Positions 16,561 to 25,956 are shown, counted from the first letter of the stretch. The stretch: DNA of 64,000 nucleotides from Thiothrix subterranea (GCF_016772315.1 NZ_CP053482.1:1426001-1490000), one strand, 5' to 3'. Numbers and translations are program-made. The notes: generated from the letters alone by a model not told the origin.

Positions 16561-18252
16561 TTAAGCGAACGTAACCACTTCCACCCGCTCGCCATCCGTC
16601 ACCAGCAGCCATGCAACGAGGTTTTGCAACGCGGCAATTTCTGGCAGTTGCAAATAGCCTTGCACCTGCTCCATGCCTTCCTGCTTTTTGGCTGCCCAAC
16701 CCGCTGCCTTGTCGCTTTTCTTGCTGTATTTCAGCTCAATCAAATGCTGGTGAGGCACCGCGATGGGGTTGCGTTCTAGCAGCAAAATGTCGGGGTAACG
16801 GCGGTTGAGTTCACGTTCGCTTTGCACGAAATAGATTTGCGTCTGGTACAACAGCGTCAGCAGCAACACCTTGACGTGCTTTTCATCCATCCCCATCGCA
16901 TCGCGGTTGGAAAGCAGTTGCAAAGCACGCACCATTTCATCCATCAAGGGCTGAATGTCGGCGTACAGCGCGAGCTTTTCCACTGCCAGCCGCAATGCCT
17001 GATTGGGGATGCTGATCTGGTTGCGGCGTTCCAGTTCCACTTTGAAATAATGGAAGTAGAATTCGCGGATGGCGTAATTGGGAATGACGAATGTTTCGCC
17101 CGCCAACGTTTCATTTTGTAGGGTCACAAAGCCCATATAGGCGAGTAAGCTGATGAAATCATCGCGATCAAAACCTTTGTCGAATTCAAATTTGCGGCGT
17201 TGTGAAGCCTGCACTGCGCCCTGATTAATCAGCTCATCCAGCACTGCGAAATTTTCATCACGATTACCAATACTGAACATACCCATGATTTTGCCGTAAT
17301 CGGAGGCAATATTTTCATCCATCATTGGCTTGGGATAAGTACAACGGCGCAGATCAAAATTCTTCACGAAATACAGCACCATATTGGCGTTGTAAACCGT
17401 TTCAGGGGCTTTGATGTTGAAACGGTAGCCGTTGTACCAGCGGGTTACGTCCGCCAGCAACTGTTCCAACGCCACCGGGCAACTGTCTGCCAACGGTTGC
17501 AACAGGCTGCTGACTTCCGCTTTGGTAAAACCAATCGCTTCGTTGAAAGCTTCATGCAGCGAGAGATTTTGCCCGATGTTGAAACCGCTGGTCATGCTGT
17601 CGAGCATAATGGGGGTAACGCCGGTGACGAACAGCCGATCCAGCGTGCCCCGTTGTGTGGCGGTTTTGAGCGTTTCGTAAAAGCTGCGCACAAAGCCGCC
17701 TTTGCCCATGACACGCAAGAACAGTTTCATATCAGCAGCCAAGATGCTGTTGGCAAAATGGTCGTATTCGTCGATCAACAGTAGCAGCTTTTGCCCGGAC
17801 ATCAAGTCCCAAAAATGCTGCATTTTGGCAGCGGGTGAGGTTTTCGCCAGCACTTCACGTTGAAACGTTTCAGGATAAGCATAACGCCGCAAAAAATGTT
17901 GCAGGTGGCTATCCAGTTTCTCATTGATACGCTGGAGAATCGTGTCATGCCCCTCGTCGGTATCAATGCCGCTGAAATCCATGAACAGCACCTGATAGCT
18001 GTTGTGCAACGGGGTGGGATTTTGCCCAATAGCCAGGCGACCAAACAGGGTAGCGAATTCATCCCGATACGCCACGTCGTAATAATATTCGAGCATCGAC
18101 AAAAACAGGCTTTTACCAAAACGGCGCGGGCGTAGCAGAAACAAGTGGCTGCCGATGGTTTCCAAGGTTGTGATGTAGTGGGTTTTGTCGATGTAGACAA
18201 AACCGTCCGTCATGACTTTTTTGAAATTGCTTTCGCCGTAGGGGATTTTCAT
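16561..18252 (-). CDS. AAA-ATPase/PD-(D/E)XK nuclease family protein (tandem copy B)
   Basis: A 563-residue paralogue of copy A in the same orientation, 58 bases upstream of it. Domains and motifs are the same. From LFLLRPRRFGKS to the C-terminus only a few residues differ, but residues about 12-35 are clearly different (KKVMTDGFVYIDKTHYITTLETIG). Upstream leaders are also alike (both read GTTGATAGAGG-AGTTTAGC), so the duplication included the promoter or ribosome-binding region. The C-terminal fragment at 1-498 is a third family member. Confidence 0.85.
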   Translation of the reverse strand: MKIPYGESNFKKVMTDGFVYIDKTHYITTLETIGSHLFLLRPRRFGKSLFLSMLEYYYDVAYRDEFATLFGRLAIGQNPTPLHNSYQVLFMDFSGIDTDEGHDTILQRINEKLDSHLQHFLRRYAYPETFQREVLAKTSPAAKMQHFWDLMSGQKLLLLIDEYDHFANSILAADMKLFLRVMGKGGFVRSFYETLKTATQRGTLDRLFVTGVTPIMLDSMTSGFNIGQNLSLHEAFNEAIGFTKAEVSSLLQPLADSCPVALEQLLADVTRWYNGYRFNIKAPETVYNANMVLYFVKNFDLRRCTYPKPMMDENIASDYGKIMGMFSIGNRDENFAVLDELINQGAVQASQRRKFEFDKGFDRDDFISLLAYMGFVTLQNETLAGETFVIPNYAIREFYFHYFKVELERRNQISIPNQALRLAVEKLALYADIQPLMDEMVRALQLLSNRDAMGMDEKHVKVLLLTLLYQTQIYFVQSERELNRRYPDILLLERNPIAVPHQHLIELKYSKKSDKAAGWAAKKQEGMEQVQGYLQLPEIAALQNLVAWLLVTDGERVEVVTFA

Positions 18253-18304
18253 GCCGTTATTATCCTTCGGGTTGATAGAGGGAGTTTAGCATAAGCCAGC
18301 CCCT

Positions 18305-18889
18305 TCAAGGGTGAGTGGTACACGGCGGAATCAGGGTCGCTAATTCCTTGCCATCCACCTTTTGGCGCAAATCGTAATCGACCAACAAAGGCAGATACCC
18401 CGATTCTCGATCCAGTTGCAGGAACGTGGTGGCGGGTATTTTGCCTGCGGGCAGTTCGGTCTTGCGACACGCATCCACCCCGACACCCATTGAAGTTTCC
18501 GGCTTTTTGCCACCGTCGGCTTTTTTCGCCTTCAGCGTGTCGCGGAAGTGTTGCAAGCGCGGAATATCCGCCGGTGCAAGCCGGTACGCATACAGTTGAT
18601 AGCCCGGTTTGGCATTATCGGCAAGCGTTTTACTTTCCAGTGCCAGCGGTACAGCTTCGAGGTTGAAGCGTTCATTAACCGGCGTTTCACCCTCGCGCTT
18701 CATGCCGAGTTCCAGCTTGACCCCATCAGGGCGTGGCGCAACCCAATCCGGCATTTGTGCGGCAACCCGTAAAACGCTCGGATCAACCGTCATCAGGTCA
18801 GCGGTGGCAAGTTTGTAGAGCGTTTTGACGGGGATGGACGTACATGCGCCCAGCATGACGGCGGCGGCGATGGGGAGGAGTCGTTTCAT
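18305..18889 (-). CDS. lipoprotein of unknown function
   Basis: A 194-residue product with a lipoprotein signal MKRLLPIAAAVMLGAC; the lipobox LGAC predicts lipidation at Cys16. The mature part (VKTLYKLATADLMTVDPSVL..., NERFNLEAVPLAL, QLYAYRLAPADIPRLQ) is a compact soluble domain without repeats. It resembles uncharacterised proteobacterial periplasmic lipoproteins; no function is assigned. Divergent from the DUF2975 gene across 76 bases of A/T-rich sequence. Confidence 0.75.
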   Translation of the reverse strand: MKRLLPIAAAVMLGACTSIPVKTLYKLATADLMTVDPSVLRVAAQMPDWVAPRPDGVKLELGMKREGETPVNERFNLEAVPLALESKTLADNAKPGYQLYAYRLAPADIPRLQHFRDTLKAKKADGGKKPETSMGVGVDACRKTELPAGKIPATTFLQLDRESGYLPLLVDYDLRQKVDGKELATLIPPCTTHP

Positions 18890-18965
18890 GGTTTAATACC
18901 GTTTTGGTTGAAAAAATTATTGTAATACAGTAATATTTTTTCATGCAACATGAAATGAGGTTACT

Positions 18966-19496
18966 ATGAAATTCAATACTTCCCACCTGAAACATTGGCT
19001 GGCACCGGCGGCAAAAGTAATTGCGGCATTGCTGCTCTTATCCAACGCGCTGCTGTGGTGGCTGCCCGATGGACAAGCACTTGTCGTTAAACATTTTGCC
19101 ACCTTGACCACGGAAACTTTGCAGTTGACCCCGTTCGCGCTGGGTATGGGGTGGGGCGTTTCCACGCTGCACCTGTTGATTATGGTCTTTGGGATTTGGG
19201 CGATGGCGGGCGTGTTTCGCTTATTGGCGCAACGCGATTATTTCCACCCAGACATTGCGACGGAATTGCAGTGTTTCGCGTGGATGTTGGTGGTGTTTGG
19301 CGTGACCAGCCCCGTGGCGCGGCTCTTGACGGTGTTGGTGCTAACGCTTGAAAATCCCGAAGGGCATCAGGTGATAGCAGTTAGTTTTGAGATGAATGAT
19401 GTGCTGCTGGTGTTAATCGGGGCGTTAATGGTGATGCTTGCCCATGCCTTGCAAGCCGCCGCCGCGATTGCCGACGATAACCGCCAGATTGTGTGA
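18966..19496 (+). CDS. DUF2975 family membrane protein
   Basis: A 176-residue inner-membrane protein with about four hydrophobic helices (near 13-34, 65-85, 104-128, 140-160) and the DUF2975 pattern VFRLLAQRDYFHPDIATELQ between helices 2 and 3. It is followed 4 bases later by a YozG-type Cro/CI HTH gene, the usual partner of DUF2975 proteins. The pair is thought to be a membrane sensor plus small regulator, but no signal is known. Confidence 0.8.
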   Translation: MKFNTSHLKHWLAPAAKVIAALLLLSNALLWWLPDGQALVVKHFATLTTETLQLTPFALGMGWGVSTLHLLIMVFGIWAMAGVFRLLAQRDYFHPDIATELQCFAWMLVVFGVTSPVARLLTVLVLTLENPEGHQVIAVSFEMNDVLLVLIGALMVMLAHALQAAAAIADDNRQIV

Positions 19497-19500
19497 CCTC

Positions 19501-19716
19501 ATGCCTATAATTGTGAACCTTGATGTGATGCTCGCCAAACGCAAAATGCGCTCGAAAGAGCTGGCGGAACGCATTGGCATTACCGAACAGAATGTGTCCT
19601 TGCTCAAATCGGGCAAGGTGAAAGGCATCCGCTTTGACACGCTAGAGAAGATTTGCGAAGTGTTGCAGTGCCAGCCGGGGGATATTTTGGCGTTTGAGTC
19701 GGAAACTGGAGAGTAA
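19501..19716 (+). CDS. small Cro/CI-family (YozG-like) transcriptional regulator
   Basis: A 71-residue protein that is essentially one HTH domain: KRKMRSKELAERIGITEQNV and SLLKSGKVKGIRFDTLEKIC, then VLQCQPGDILAFE. ATG 19501 is chosen because the upstream extension of the frame overlaps the DUF2975 gene. The start lies 4 bases after the DUF2975 stop, so the two are probably translationally coupled. Confidence 0.85.
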   Translation: MPIIVNLDVMLAKRKMRSKELAERIGITEQNVSLLKSGKVKGIRFDTLEKICEVLQCQPGDILAFESETGE

Positions 19717-19729
19717 AAGGAATACCACC

Positions 19730-20314
19730 GTGACTGCTGTTACACATGACACCACCCCGTGCCGTTGCGCGTGGGTAGACCTGAGCAAACCCGATTACGT
19801 CGCCTACCACGACGAAGAATGGGGCGTACCTGTCCACGACGATCGCAAGCTGTTCGAGTTCATTGTGCTGGAATCGGCGCAAGCAGGCTTGAGTTGGTAC
19901 ACCATCCTGCGCAAGCGCGATAGTTACCGCCAAGCTTTCGACGATTTCGACCCCGAAAAAATCGCGCTTTACGATGCTGCCAAAGTCGAGGAATTGCTCG
20001 GCAATGCCGGAATTATCCGCAATCGCTTGAAAGTGTTGGCAACCATCAATAACGCGCAACGCTTTCTGGCAGTGCAGGCAGAATTCGGCAGTTTTGATGC
20101 GTATTTGTGGCAGTTTGTCGGCGGCAAACCCATTGTCAACCACCGAAAAACCTTGGCAGAATATACCTCCACCACCCCGGAATCGGATGCAATGAGCAAG
20201 GATTTGAAAAAGCGTGGCTTCAAATTCATGGGGTCTACCGTGTGTTATGCGTTTATGCAGGCGACGGGGATGGTGAATGATCACATGCTCGATTGCTTCC
20301 GGCGGGAGGTTTAA
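19730..20314 (+). CDS. tag: DNA-3-methyladenine glycosylase I
   Basis: Tag excises 3-methyladenine from alkylated DNA. The 194-residue protein has the HhH-superfamily Tag signatures: CRCAWVDLSKPDYVAYHDEE with a zinc-binding Cys near the N-terminus, ESAQAGLSWYTILRKRDSYR, and a C-terminal VCYAFMQATGMVNDH followed by LDCF. GTG 19730 is taken as the start, behind an AAAAGG Shine-Dalgarno and 13 bases after the HTH stop. With alkB nearby the region holds two separate alkylation-repair genes. Confidence 0.93.
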   Translation: MTAVTHDTTPCRCAWVDLSKPDYVAYHDEEWGVPVHDDRKLFEFIVLESAQAGLSWYTILRKRDSYRQAFDDFDPEKIALYDAAKVEELLGNAGIIRNRLKVLATINNAQRFLAVQAEFGSFDAYLWQFVGGKPIVNHRKTLAEYTSTTPESDAMSKDLKKRGFKFMGSTVCYAFMQATGMVNDHMLDCFRREV

Positions 20315-20344
20315 CGTGTGGCAGACAAGTGAAAATCATGCTGT

Positions 20345-21511
20345 TCACATGGCCTGCAAGCGTTGCATCAATCCATACAACCCGATTTGCGTGGTGTGTT
20401 CATCCAGCGGAAACACTTTCTCTTCCGGTGTCACCACGTAGCTGTGTTGCGGTTGGAGGTCTTGCTGTGAAATGTAAAATCCCTTGCTGAGTTTAGGGCG
20501 TGGGTTGCGTTTGATTTCCATCGCCAGCTTGCTTTGGTCAGGAAACAGTAGAATCAAATCAATCTCCGCGCCTGCACTGGTGCGGTAAAAAAACGGGATG
20601 ACACCTTCGGGGGCAACCGCCAGCAAGTTTTCGATCACAAAGCCTTCCCAACTTGCGCCCGCAATCGGGTGAGTAATCAAGGTATCCCAGTGCTGAATCG
20701 TCAGCAGCGCGTGTAATAAACCACTGTCACGAATGTACAAAAACGGTGTTTTGACCAAACGTTTGCCGATATTGGCGTGAAACGGTTGCAGGCGGCGCAC
20801 CAGCATCAGATCTACCAGCAAGTCGGTGTAGGCGATGACTTTGCGGTAATCCAGCCCTAAATTTTCCGCTATCTGGCTGGCATTGAAGGGTTGACCCTGC
20901 AAATGTGCCAGCATCAGCCACAGACGTTGCATGGTTTCCTGCGGCACACTGCGGTCGAAAAACGGGATGTCTTTTTCCAGATAGCTGCGGATCAGGTATT
21001 TGCGTTTGCGAAAACTTTCTTCATCGCTGGCACTGAGGTAACTTTGTGGGAAACCGCCGCGTGTCCAGAGTGTTTCGACGTTTGCCTTGCCGACTTCGAG
21101 AGCGTGTAACGGGGTCATGTCCAGATACGCTACGCGCCCCGCTAAGCGTTCTCCCGCTTGCTTGACCAATTCCAAGGAGGCTGAACCTAGCAGCAGAAAT
21201 TGTCCCGCTTCACGCCCTTCGCGCCGCCGTTGGTCAATGATACCGCGTAACACGGGGAATAAATCTGGGGTGTTTTGGATTTCATCGAAAATGATTAGCT
21301 CATCTTTGTGCTGTTCACAAAACAGTTTGGGATTTTGCATGACTCCAGCGCGTTCGATGTAATCTTCCAAATCCACATAGAGGGCTTTGTGTGTGGTGAG
21401 CAGTTGTTGTGCCAGCGTGGTTTTGCCCACCTGACGTGCGCCAAGCAGCACGACCGCTGGCTGGTATTGTAGTGCTTCAAGGAGAGCTTGGGTGAGAGTT
21501 CGGGCTATCAT
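20345..21511 (-). CDS. AAA ATPase with DUF4143 domain
   Basis: A 388-residue protein of the ATP-binding/DUF4143 family. Walker A is GARQVGKTTLAQQ near 24-36, Walker B ELIIFDEIQN near 71-80, and sensor LLLGSASLELV near 105. The C-terminal DUF4143 part (RDSGLLHALL, GASWEGFVIENLL, TSAGAEIDLIL, LAMEIKR) contains a nuclease-like E...D...ExK array. The family is widespread and of unknown role, often with a companion repressor-like operator. A perfect 16-bp-arm palindrome overlaps its start codon. Confidence 0.85.
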   Translation of the reverse strand: MIARTLTQALLEALQYQPAVVLLGARQVGKTTLAQQLLTTHKALYVDLEDYIERAGVMQNPKLFCEQHKDELIIFDEIQNTPDLFPVLRGIIDQRRREGREAGQFLLLGSASLELVKQAGERLAGRVAYLDMTPLHALEVGKANVETLWTRGGFPQSYLSASDEESFRKRKYLIRSYLEKDIPFFDRSVPQETMQRLWLMLAHLQGQPFNASQIAENLGLDYRKVIAYTDLLVDLMLVRRLQPFHANIGKRLVKTPFLYIRDSGLLHALLTIQHWDTLITHPIAGASWEGFVIENLLAVAPEGVIPFFYRTSAGAEIDLILLFPDQSKLAMEIKRNPRPKLSKGFYISQQDLQPQHSYVVTPEEKVFPLDEHTTQIGLYGLMQRLQAM

Positions 21512-21550
21512 CCTAGCAAATTATCATTTTTCACGATAATTTGCTAGGAT
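21510..21550. promoter_or_regulatory. palindromic operator overlapping the DUF4143 ATPase start
   Basis: Arms ATCCTAGCAAATTATC (21510-21525) and its exact complement (21535-21550) are separated by 9 bases. The inner-strand arm begins at the ATG itself (21511-21509). Position and symmetry suggest autoregulation or a translational hairpin. Confidence 0.6.
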
Positions 21551-21582
21551 TAAGTAATTATTAAGTCCCGACAGATTACATG

Positions 21583-23097
21583 CTACGGTTTTGCGACCCC
21601 TTTACTGCGGTCAGAGTAGGGCGAAAAGCTGGAACTGTTAAAGGCACGGATTTGATAACGGTATTCCGTTCCAGCCTGCAAGCCCGTGTTCGTAAAGGTC
21701 AGCACATTGGCACCCACCGAGGCGATTTCTGCAAAGTTGGTACAACTAGCGCCCGTACACCGTTCGATCTTGAAGCCAGTTTCGGTCGTGTTAGCATCTT
21801 TCCAATTCAACCTGATTTGCTTGCCAGCCAAAACCGTCGTTTTCAAACTGGTCGGTTTGGTCAGAGGTTTGGGGGTGGTTTGCGCATTCACAATGGTGGT
21901 ATAGCTGGAATACAGCGTTCCTTTGAAAGCCCGTACCCGATAACGGTAAACCGTACCGGCGGTCAGCCCCGTGTTGTTGAATGCCACCACATTAGCGCCA
22001 GTGGATTTGATCACGGCGAAATTGGTACACGTTGCACCGGCACAGCGTTCGATCTTGAATCCCGCTTCGTTGCTGCTGTTGTCTTGCCACTTCAAATTGA
22101 TTTGAGTGCCGGAAACCACCGTAGTCATAAGATTACTGGGTGCTGTCAGTACATTTGATGGCGGCGGTGGTGGTGGTGGTGGTGGTGGCGGTGGTGGCGG
22201 CGTACCGTCGCAGATACCCGCAACGCGGACAGGCTGGAACGATTCGCGGAAACGGTAAAATTTCAAACCTTTGTTGTGAGCGTAGAGGATGATTTCTAAC
22301 AAATCGGCTTTGGGAATACCCAATAAACCTTTGCCGAGGTCTTCGCCCGTTAAGATGCGATGCCCGTACAACGTAATGACTTCATCATTATTACTGGCAC
22401 GATCCAAGGCGGCTTTAATTTCCGCCACGCTGTTGTCATACCCGAAGTCGATACCATCACCAATCAAGTGCGGGCGGCTTGCGCCTAACTTGTGGTAAAT
22501 AGCGTCGGTGTTTTGCAGGGGTTTTGAGCGATCTTCCAGTGTGCCGCGTAAATACAGCAGGCTATTTTTATCCTTGATGGTGTTGTCATAAACGTTCAAG
22601 CCACTGCCATATGGGTAGGAATAACTGGTGGGTGTGAATGAAACGTCTGAATTATTATCAAATGCTGAATTTGTTGTGGGATCGCCCCCCGCCATATTGC
22701 TTAGCGTTGGCTCTACTTCATCCGCGTAATATTGTGCGGCTTTGTCACAAGCCAAGGCGTAAGGTGCTTGTCCTGCATCGAGGTGATTAACACTGTGTGA
22801 GGCAATTTCATGGCCTGCATTTTCAAGTTGTTTGAGTTTGACATAATGGCTGTCGCCCCCCATTTTCCCTTGGTCGAAACCTTTGATGTCACTGCGCCAA
22901 TGGGCGACGAAAAAGGTGGCGTGTAAATCAATCCCATTGAGTTCGGGGGGTCGAGTGGCTGGGTTCACAAAAAAATCATGCCATTGGTCAACAAACCAAT
23001 CGTCAAAAGTAAGTACCACCCCGCCTGCGAATAATTGAGCAGGCATAAGGGTCAACAACACTAACAAACCCGCAAGTCTGTTTAGAAAACGCCGCAT
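21583..23097 (-). CDS. secreted polysaccharide deacetylase with two fibronectin type III domains
   Basis: A 504-residue exported enzyme. Signal peptide MRRFLNRLAGLLVLLTLMPA; NodB-type deacetylase domain about 27-290 with VVLTFDDW (catalytic Asp pair) and EIASHSVNHLD (HxxxH metal site); a run of 14 prolines near 305-320; then two FN3 repeats (about 325-415 and 417-504), each with NLKWQDNS/RLNWKDAN and a CxxxxCTNFA pair. It probably deacetylates an envelope or extracellular polysaccharide. The Pro run is encoded by a CCA/CCG/CCT-type repeat that could slip in length. ATG 23097 gives a standard signal peptide. Confidence 0.85.
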   Translation of the reverse strand: MRRFLNRLAGLLVLLTLMPAQLFAGGVVLTFDDWFVDQWHDFFVNPATRPPELNGIDLHATFFVAHWRSDIKGFDQGKMGGDSHYVKLKQLENAGHEIASHSVNHLDAGQAPYALACDKAAQYYADEVEPTLSNMAGGDPTTNSAFDNNSDVSFTPTSYSYPYGSGLNVYDNTIKDKNSLLYLRGTLEDRSKPLQNTDAIYHKLGASRPHLIGDGIDFGYDNSVAEIKAALDRASNNDEVITLYGHRILTGEDLGKGLLGIPKADLLEIILYAHNKGLKFYRFRESFQPVRVAGICDGTPPPPPPPPPPPPPPSNVLTAPSNLMTTVVSGTQINLKWQDNSSNEAGFKIERCAGATCTNFAVIKSTGANVVAFNNTGLTAGTVYRYRVRAFKGTLYSSYTTIVNAQTTPKPLTKPTSLKTTVLAGKQIRLNWKDANTTETGFKIERCTGASCTNFAEIASVGANVLTFTNTGLQAGTEYRYQIRAFNSSSFSPYSDRSKGVAKP

Positions 23098-23331
23098 ATC
23101 ATGTCTCCGTCTTGCAACAGCCCTTGCGTATCCCCAGAGATCTAAACGCAGTCACGGTAATAATTAGACATATTTTTAATAAAATGCGCGTGACTACGGA
23201 TAAATTAAACTTACTTCATAAGCGTAGTTAAGCTTATTGATAAATTCAAGGCGATGCTTAAATGTTGATTGCCTTACAGCGTATTGGCAATGTTACCATC
23301 TTGTCTCTGTTACCCTGCGAAAGAGAACACC

Positions 23332-24861
23332 ATGCCCTTAACGATCCCCACATTGCTCACTCAACTCGATGCCCAGCCCGACACCCTCGATTTCGCCAGC
23401 GTGATTGCCAGTATTGACGCGCATTACACCTACACGCCTCAAACCTTTCACAACGGTTGCGGCGACGATTGCATCACCAGCCCGGCGGGGACAAATGCAG
23501 GCTCGTGCAAGGTGTTTGCGTTCGGGCAATTGCACGGGCTTTCCGAGGCGCAAACGCTGGCGTGTTTTGCCGAACATTACCGCAAAGTCTTGGCAACACC
23601 GCACGAAGCTGACCATGCCAATATCCGTACTTTCCTGCGTCACGGCTGGGCGGGCATTCGCTTTGAAGGCGTGGCGTTGTCGAAAGCAGGCTTTTCCACC
23701 CGCGCCATTCACCACGCTTACGACGCTTACGCGGGTACAGGCGACTTGAATCCGCCGGTACACCTGAGTTCCACCTACACTTTCCCCACGGTGGAAGATG
23801 GCAGCGCACGGTTTGCAGGTGAGCAGCAAGGCTTTGTCTATTCCCGCGTTGGCAACCCCACCACGGTCTTGCTGGAACAACGCCTCGCTGATTTGGAAGG
23901 CGGGGAAGCAGCGTTGGTAACAGCCTCCGGCATGGGCGCAACCGCCGCTTTGCTGTGGACGCTGCTCAAACCGGGCGACGAAATCATTGCGGATAAAACG
24001 CTGTACGGTTGCACTTATGCGTTTTTTAATCACGGGCTGGCGAAGTTCGGCGTAACCATTACTCACGTCGATATGGCTGACCCCGCCAATCTTGCGGCTG
24101 CGATTAGCACGAAAACCCGCATCGTGTTCTTTGAATCGCCTGCCAACCCGAATATGCGCTTGGTGGATATTCCGGCGGTTGCCGCCATTGCCCATCAGCA
24201 CGACAACTGCAAAGTGGTAGTCGATAACACTTATTGCACACCGTATTTGCAACGTCCGCTGGAATTGGGTGCGGATTACGTGGTGCATTCCGCCACCAAA
24301 TACCTCGGCGGACACGGCGACCTGATTGCCGGGGCAATTGTCGGCGATGCGGAAACGCTGACCCAAGTACGCTTCTACGGCATCAAGGATATGACCGGCG
24401 CGGTGATGTCATCGCAGGATGCGTTTCTGGTATTACGCGGTCTGAAAACCCTCGCGCTGCGGATGGATCGGCACTGCCAGAATGCGCAAGCGATTGCTGA
24501 ATTCCTTGCCAATCACCCCAAGGTCGAAGTCTGCCATTACCCCGGTCTGGCAAGTTTCCCGCAATACGCTTTGGCACAGCGGCAAATGGCGCAACCGGGC
24601 GGCATGGTGGCGTTTGAACTCAAGGGCGGTTTTGCAGCGGGTTGCCGTTTCATGAATGCCTTGAACTTGATCACCCGTGCGGTGAGTTTGGGCGATGCGG
24701 AAAGTTTGGCGCAACACCCTGCGAGCATGACGCATTCCACTTATACGCCGGAAGAGCGAGCAGAACACATGATCAGCGAAGGGTTGGTCAGGTTGTCGGC
24801 GGGGTTGGAAGATGTGGCGGATTTGCTGCGGGATGTTGAGCAGGCGTTGGTGTTTGCCTGA
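23332..24861 (+). CDS. HopJ-domain/methionine gamma-lyase fusion
   Basis: A 509-residue protein with two parts. Residues 1-115 match the HopJ type III effector family (PF08888): LDFASVIASIDAHYTYTPQ, GTNAGSCKVFAFGQL and NIRTFLRHGWAGIRFEG. Residues about 120-509 match methionine gamma-lyase closely: FSTRAIHHAYDAY, YSRVGNPTT, TLYGCTYAFFNHG (the MGL-specific Cys), SATKYLGGHGD with the PLP Lys, and AVSLGDAESLAQHPASMTHS. The lyase splits methionine to methanethiol, ammonia and 2-oxobutanoate. ATG 23332 is preferred over an earlier in-frame ATG because it matches HopJ N-termini. The fusion is unusual. Confidence 0.85.
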   Translation: MPLTIPTLLTQLDAQPDTLDFASVIASIDAHYTYTPQTFHNGCGDDCITSPAGTNAGSCKVFAFGQLHGLSEAQTLACFAEHYRKVLATPHEADHANIRTFLRHGWAGIRFEGVALSKAGFSTRAIHHAYDAYAGTGDLNPPVHLSSTYTFPTVEDGSARFAGEQQGFVYSRVGNPTTVLLEQRLADLEGGEAALVTASGMGATAALLWTLLKPGDEIIADKTLYGCTYAFFNHGLAKFGVTITHVDMADPANLAAAISTKTRIVFFESPANPNMRLVDIPAVAAIAHQHDNCKVVVDNTYCTPYLQRPLELGADYVVHSATKYLGGHGDLIAGAIVGDAETLTQVRFYGIKDMTGAVMSSQDAFLVLRGLKTLALRMDRHCQNAQAIAEFLANHPKVEVCHYPGLASFPQYALAQRQMAQPGGMVAFELKGGFAAGCRFMNALNLITRAVSLGDAESLAQHPASMTHSTYTPEERAEHMISEGLVRLSAGLEDVADLLRDVEQALVFA

Positions 24862-24895
24862 GCGCATTTCAGTGTAAGCGAGAGAAACCATCATC

Positions 24896-25392
24896 ATGAA
24901 TGATGCGGCCTTTTTGCTCTACGCACTCAGCGGCATTATGGCGATGTCGTTCGGATGGGATGGCTTCAAAAACCGTTATTTACCGATTGCCCGACCGTTT
25001 ACCGCACAGGTCTATTTCATGGCTATCTTTGTCAGTTTGCGTGTGCTCGAACTGTTTGCATGGGATAATGGGCAATTGATCGGTCAGGTTTTACTGGATT
25101 TTGATTTTTTGCTGGCATCCTTAATTTATCCGATCTGGGTCTGGATGTTGCTGGAATACCAACAGGAACGGAAGATTGCCGTAACTGATTTCAGAATCCT
25201 GATCTTTCTGATTCATCCTTTGCTGCAATGTCTGCTGGTGGTTTTTGATATGGTTGCCCATGGTTATTTAAGTCGGGCGTCAACCGTTGCATTGATAGAC
25301 CCTGAGCAACGGCTCGGCAGTTATCTCATTGTTCGGTATATCTATGCGTGGAGTACATTATTGCTATTAACGGTGCTTACGCTTTATCTCCG
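24896..25392 (+). pseudogene. membrane protein, 3' end replaced by argS sequence
   Basis: The frame runs 24896-25450 (184 residues) but native sequence ends at about 25392; the last 19 codons are argS DNA read out of frame. The product has about five hydrophobic segments (near 5-20, 35-55, 65-90, 100-125, 145-165). This resembles the multi-TM sensor region seen at the N-terminus of some histidine kinases and cyclases, so a signalling output domain may have been lost; that is a guess. Confidence 0.55.
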
Positions 25393-25917
25393 GAGTTGGG
25401 TAAGACGGAACGTCATGACATCGCTCGCACGGTTGGCATTGGCGCGGTGAAATACGCCAACCTGTCCAAAAACCGCAACTCTGATTATATTTTTAATTGG
25501 GAAACCATGCTGAGCTTCGAGGGCAATACCGCGCCGTATTTGCAGTATGCGTATGCGCGGATTAAGAGCATTTTCCGTCGCGCAGAAGAAACCCCTCCCG
25601 GCCTCCCCTTATCAGGGGAGGTGAATGTTTCCCTGCAAGAATCCGCAGAACGTACCCTGGCGATGAAGCTGCTGCAATTCACCGAGGCGACGGATAGCGT
25701 GGCGAAAGAGGGTTTGCCGAACCATCTTTGCACGTATTTGTACGAATTGGCGGGCAATTTTATGAGTTTCTATGAAGCCTGCCCGATCCTCAAAGACGGG
25801 GTGGTGGAAGAGGTGCGTAACAGCCGTTTGCAACTGGCGAATCTGACCGCACAAACCCTGCAAACCCTGCAAACCGGCTTGGGCTTGCTGGGGATTGGGG
25901 TGTTGGAGCGGATGTGA
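25393..25917 (+). pseudogene. argS: 3' fragment of arginyl-tRNA synthetase
   Basis: From 25393 the frame reads [53 protein letters not shown] and ends [10 protein letters not shown], the anticodon-binding C-terminal third of ArgS. The catalytic HIGH/KMSK region is absent. The start is fused to the preceding membrane gene, so this is a rearranged fragment and a functional argS must exist elsewhere. An in-frame hairpin (25604-25623, CCTCCCCT-TATC-AGGGGAGG) encodes the odd stretch LPLSGE. Confidence 0.85.
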
Positions 25918-25927
25918 TGGAATATTA

Positions 25928-25956
25928 AAAAAGGCCGGAGCAAGTCCGGCCTTTTT
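25928..25956. terminator. bidirectional intrinsic terminator
   Basis: A 12-base stem, AAAAAGGCCGGA with its complement and the loop GCAAG, is flanked by A- and T-runs on both strands. It serves the argS fragment and the convergent secreted-protein gene. Confidence 0.85.

Noticed and set aside
22166-22202. GGT-rich microsatellite as a regulatory or phase-variable switch
   Set aside because: It encodes the Pro linker of the deacetylase in frame. Slippage in threes changes only linker length, so no on/off switch is expected.
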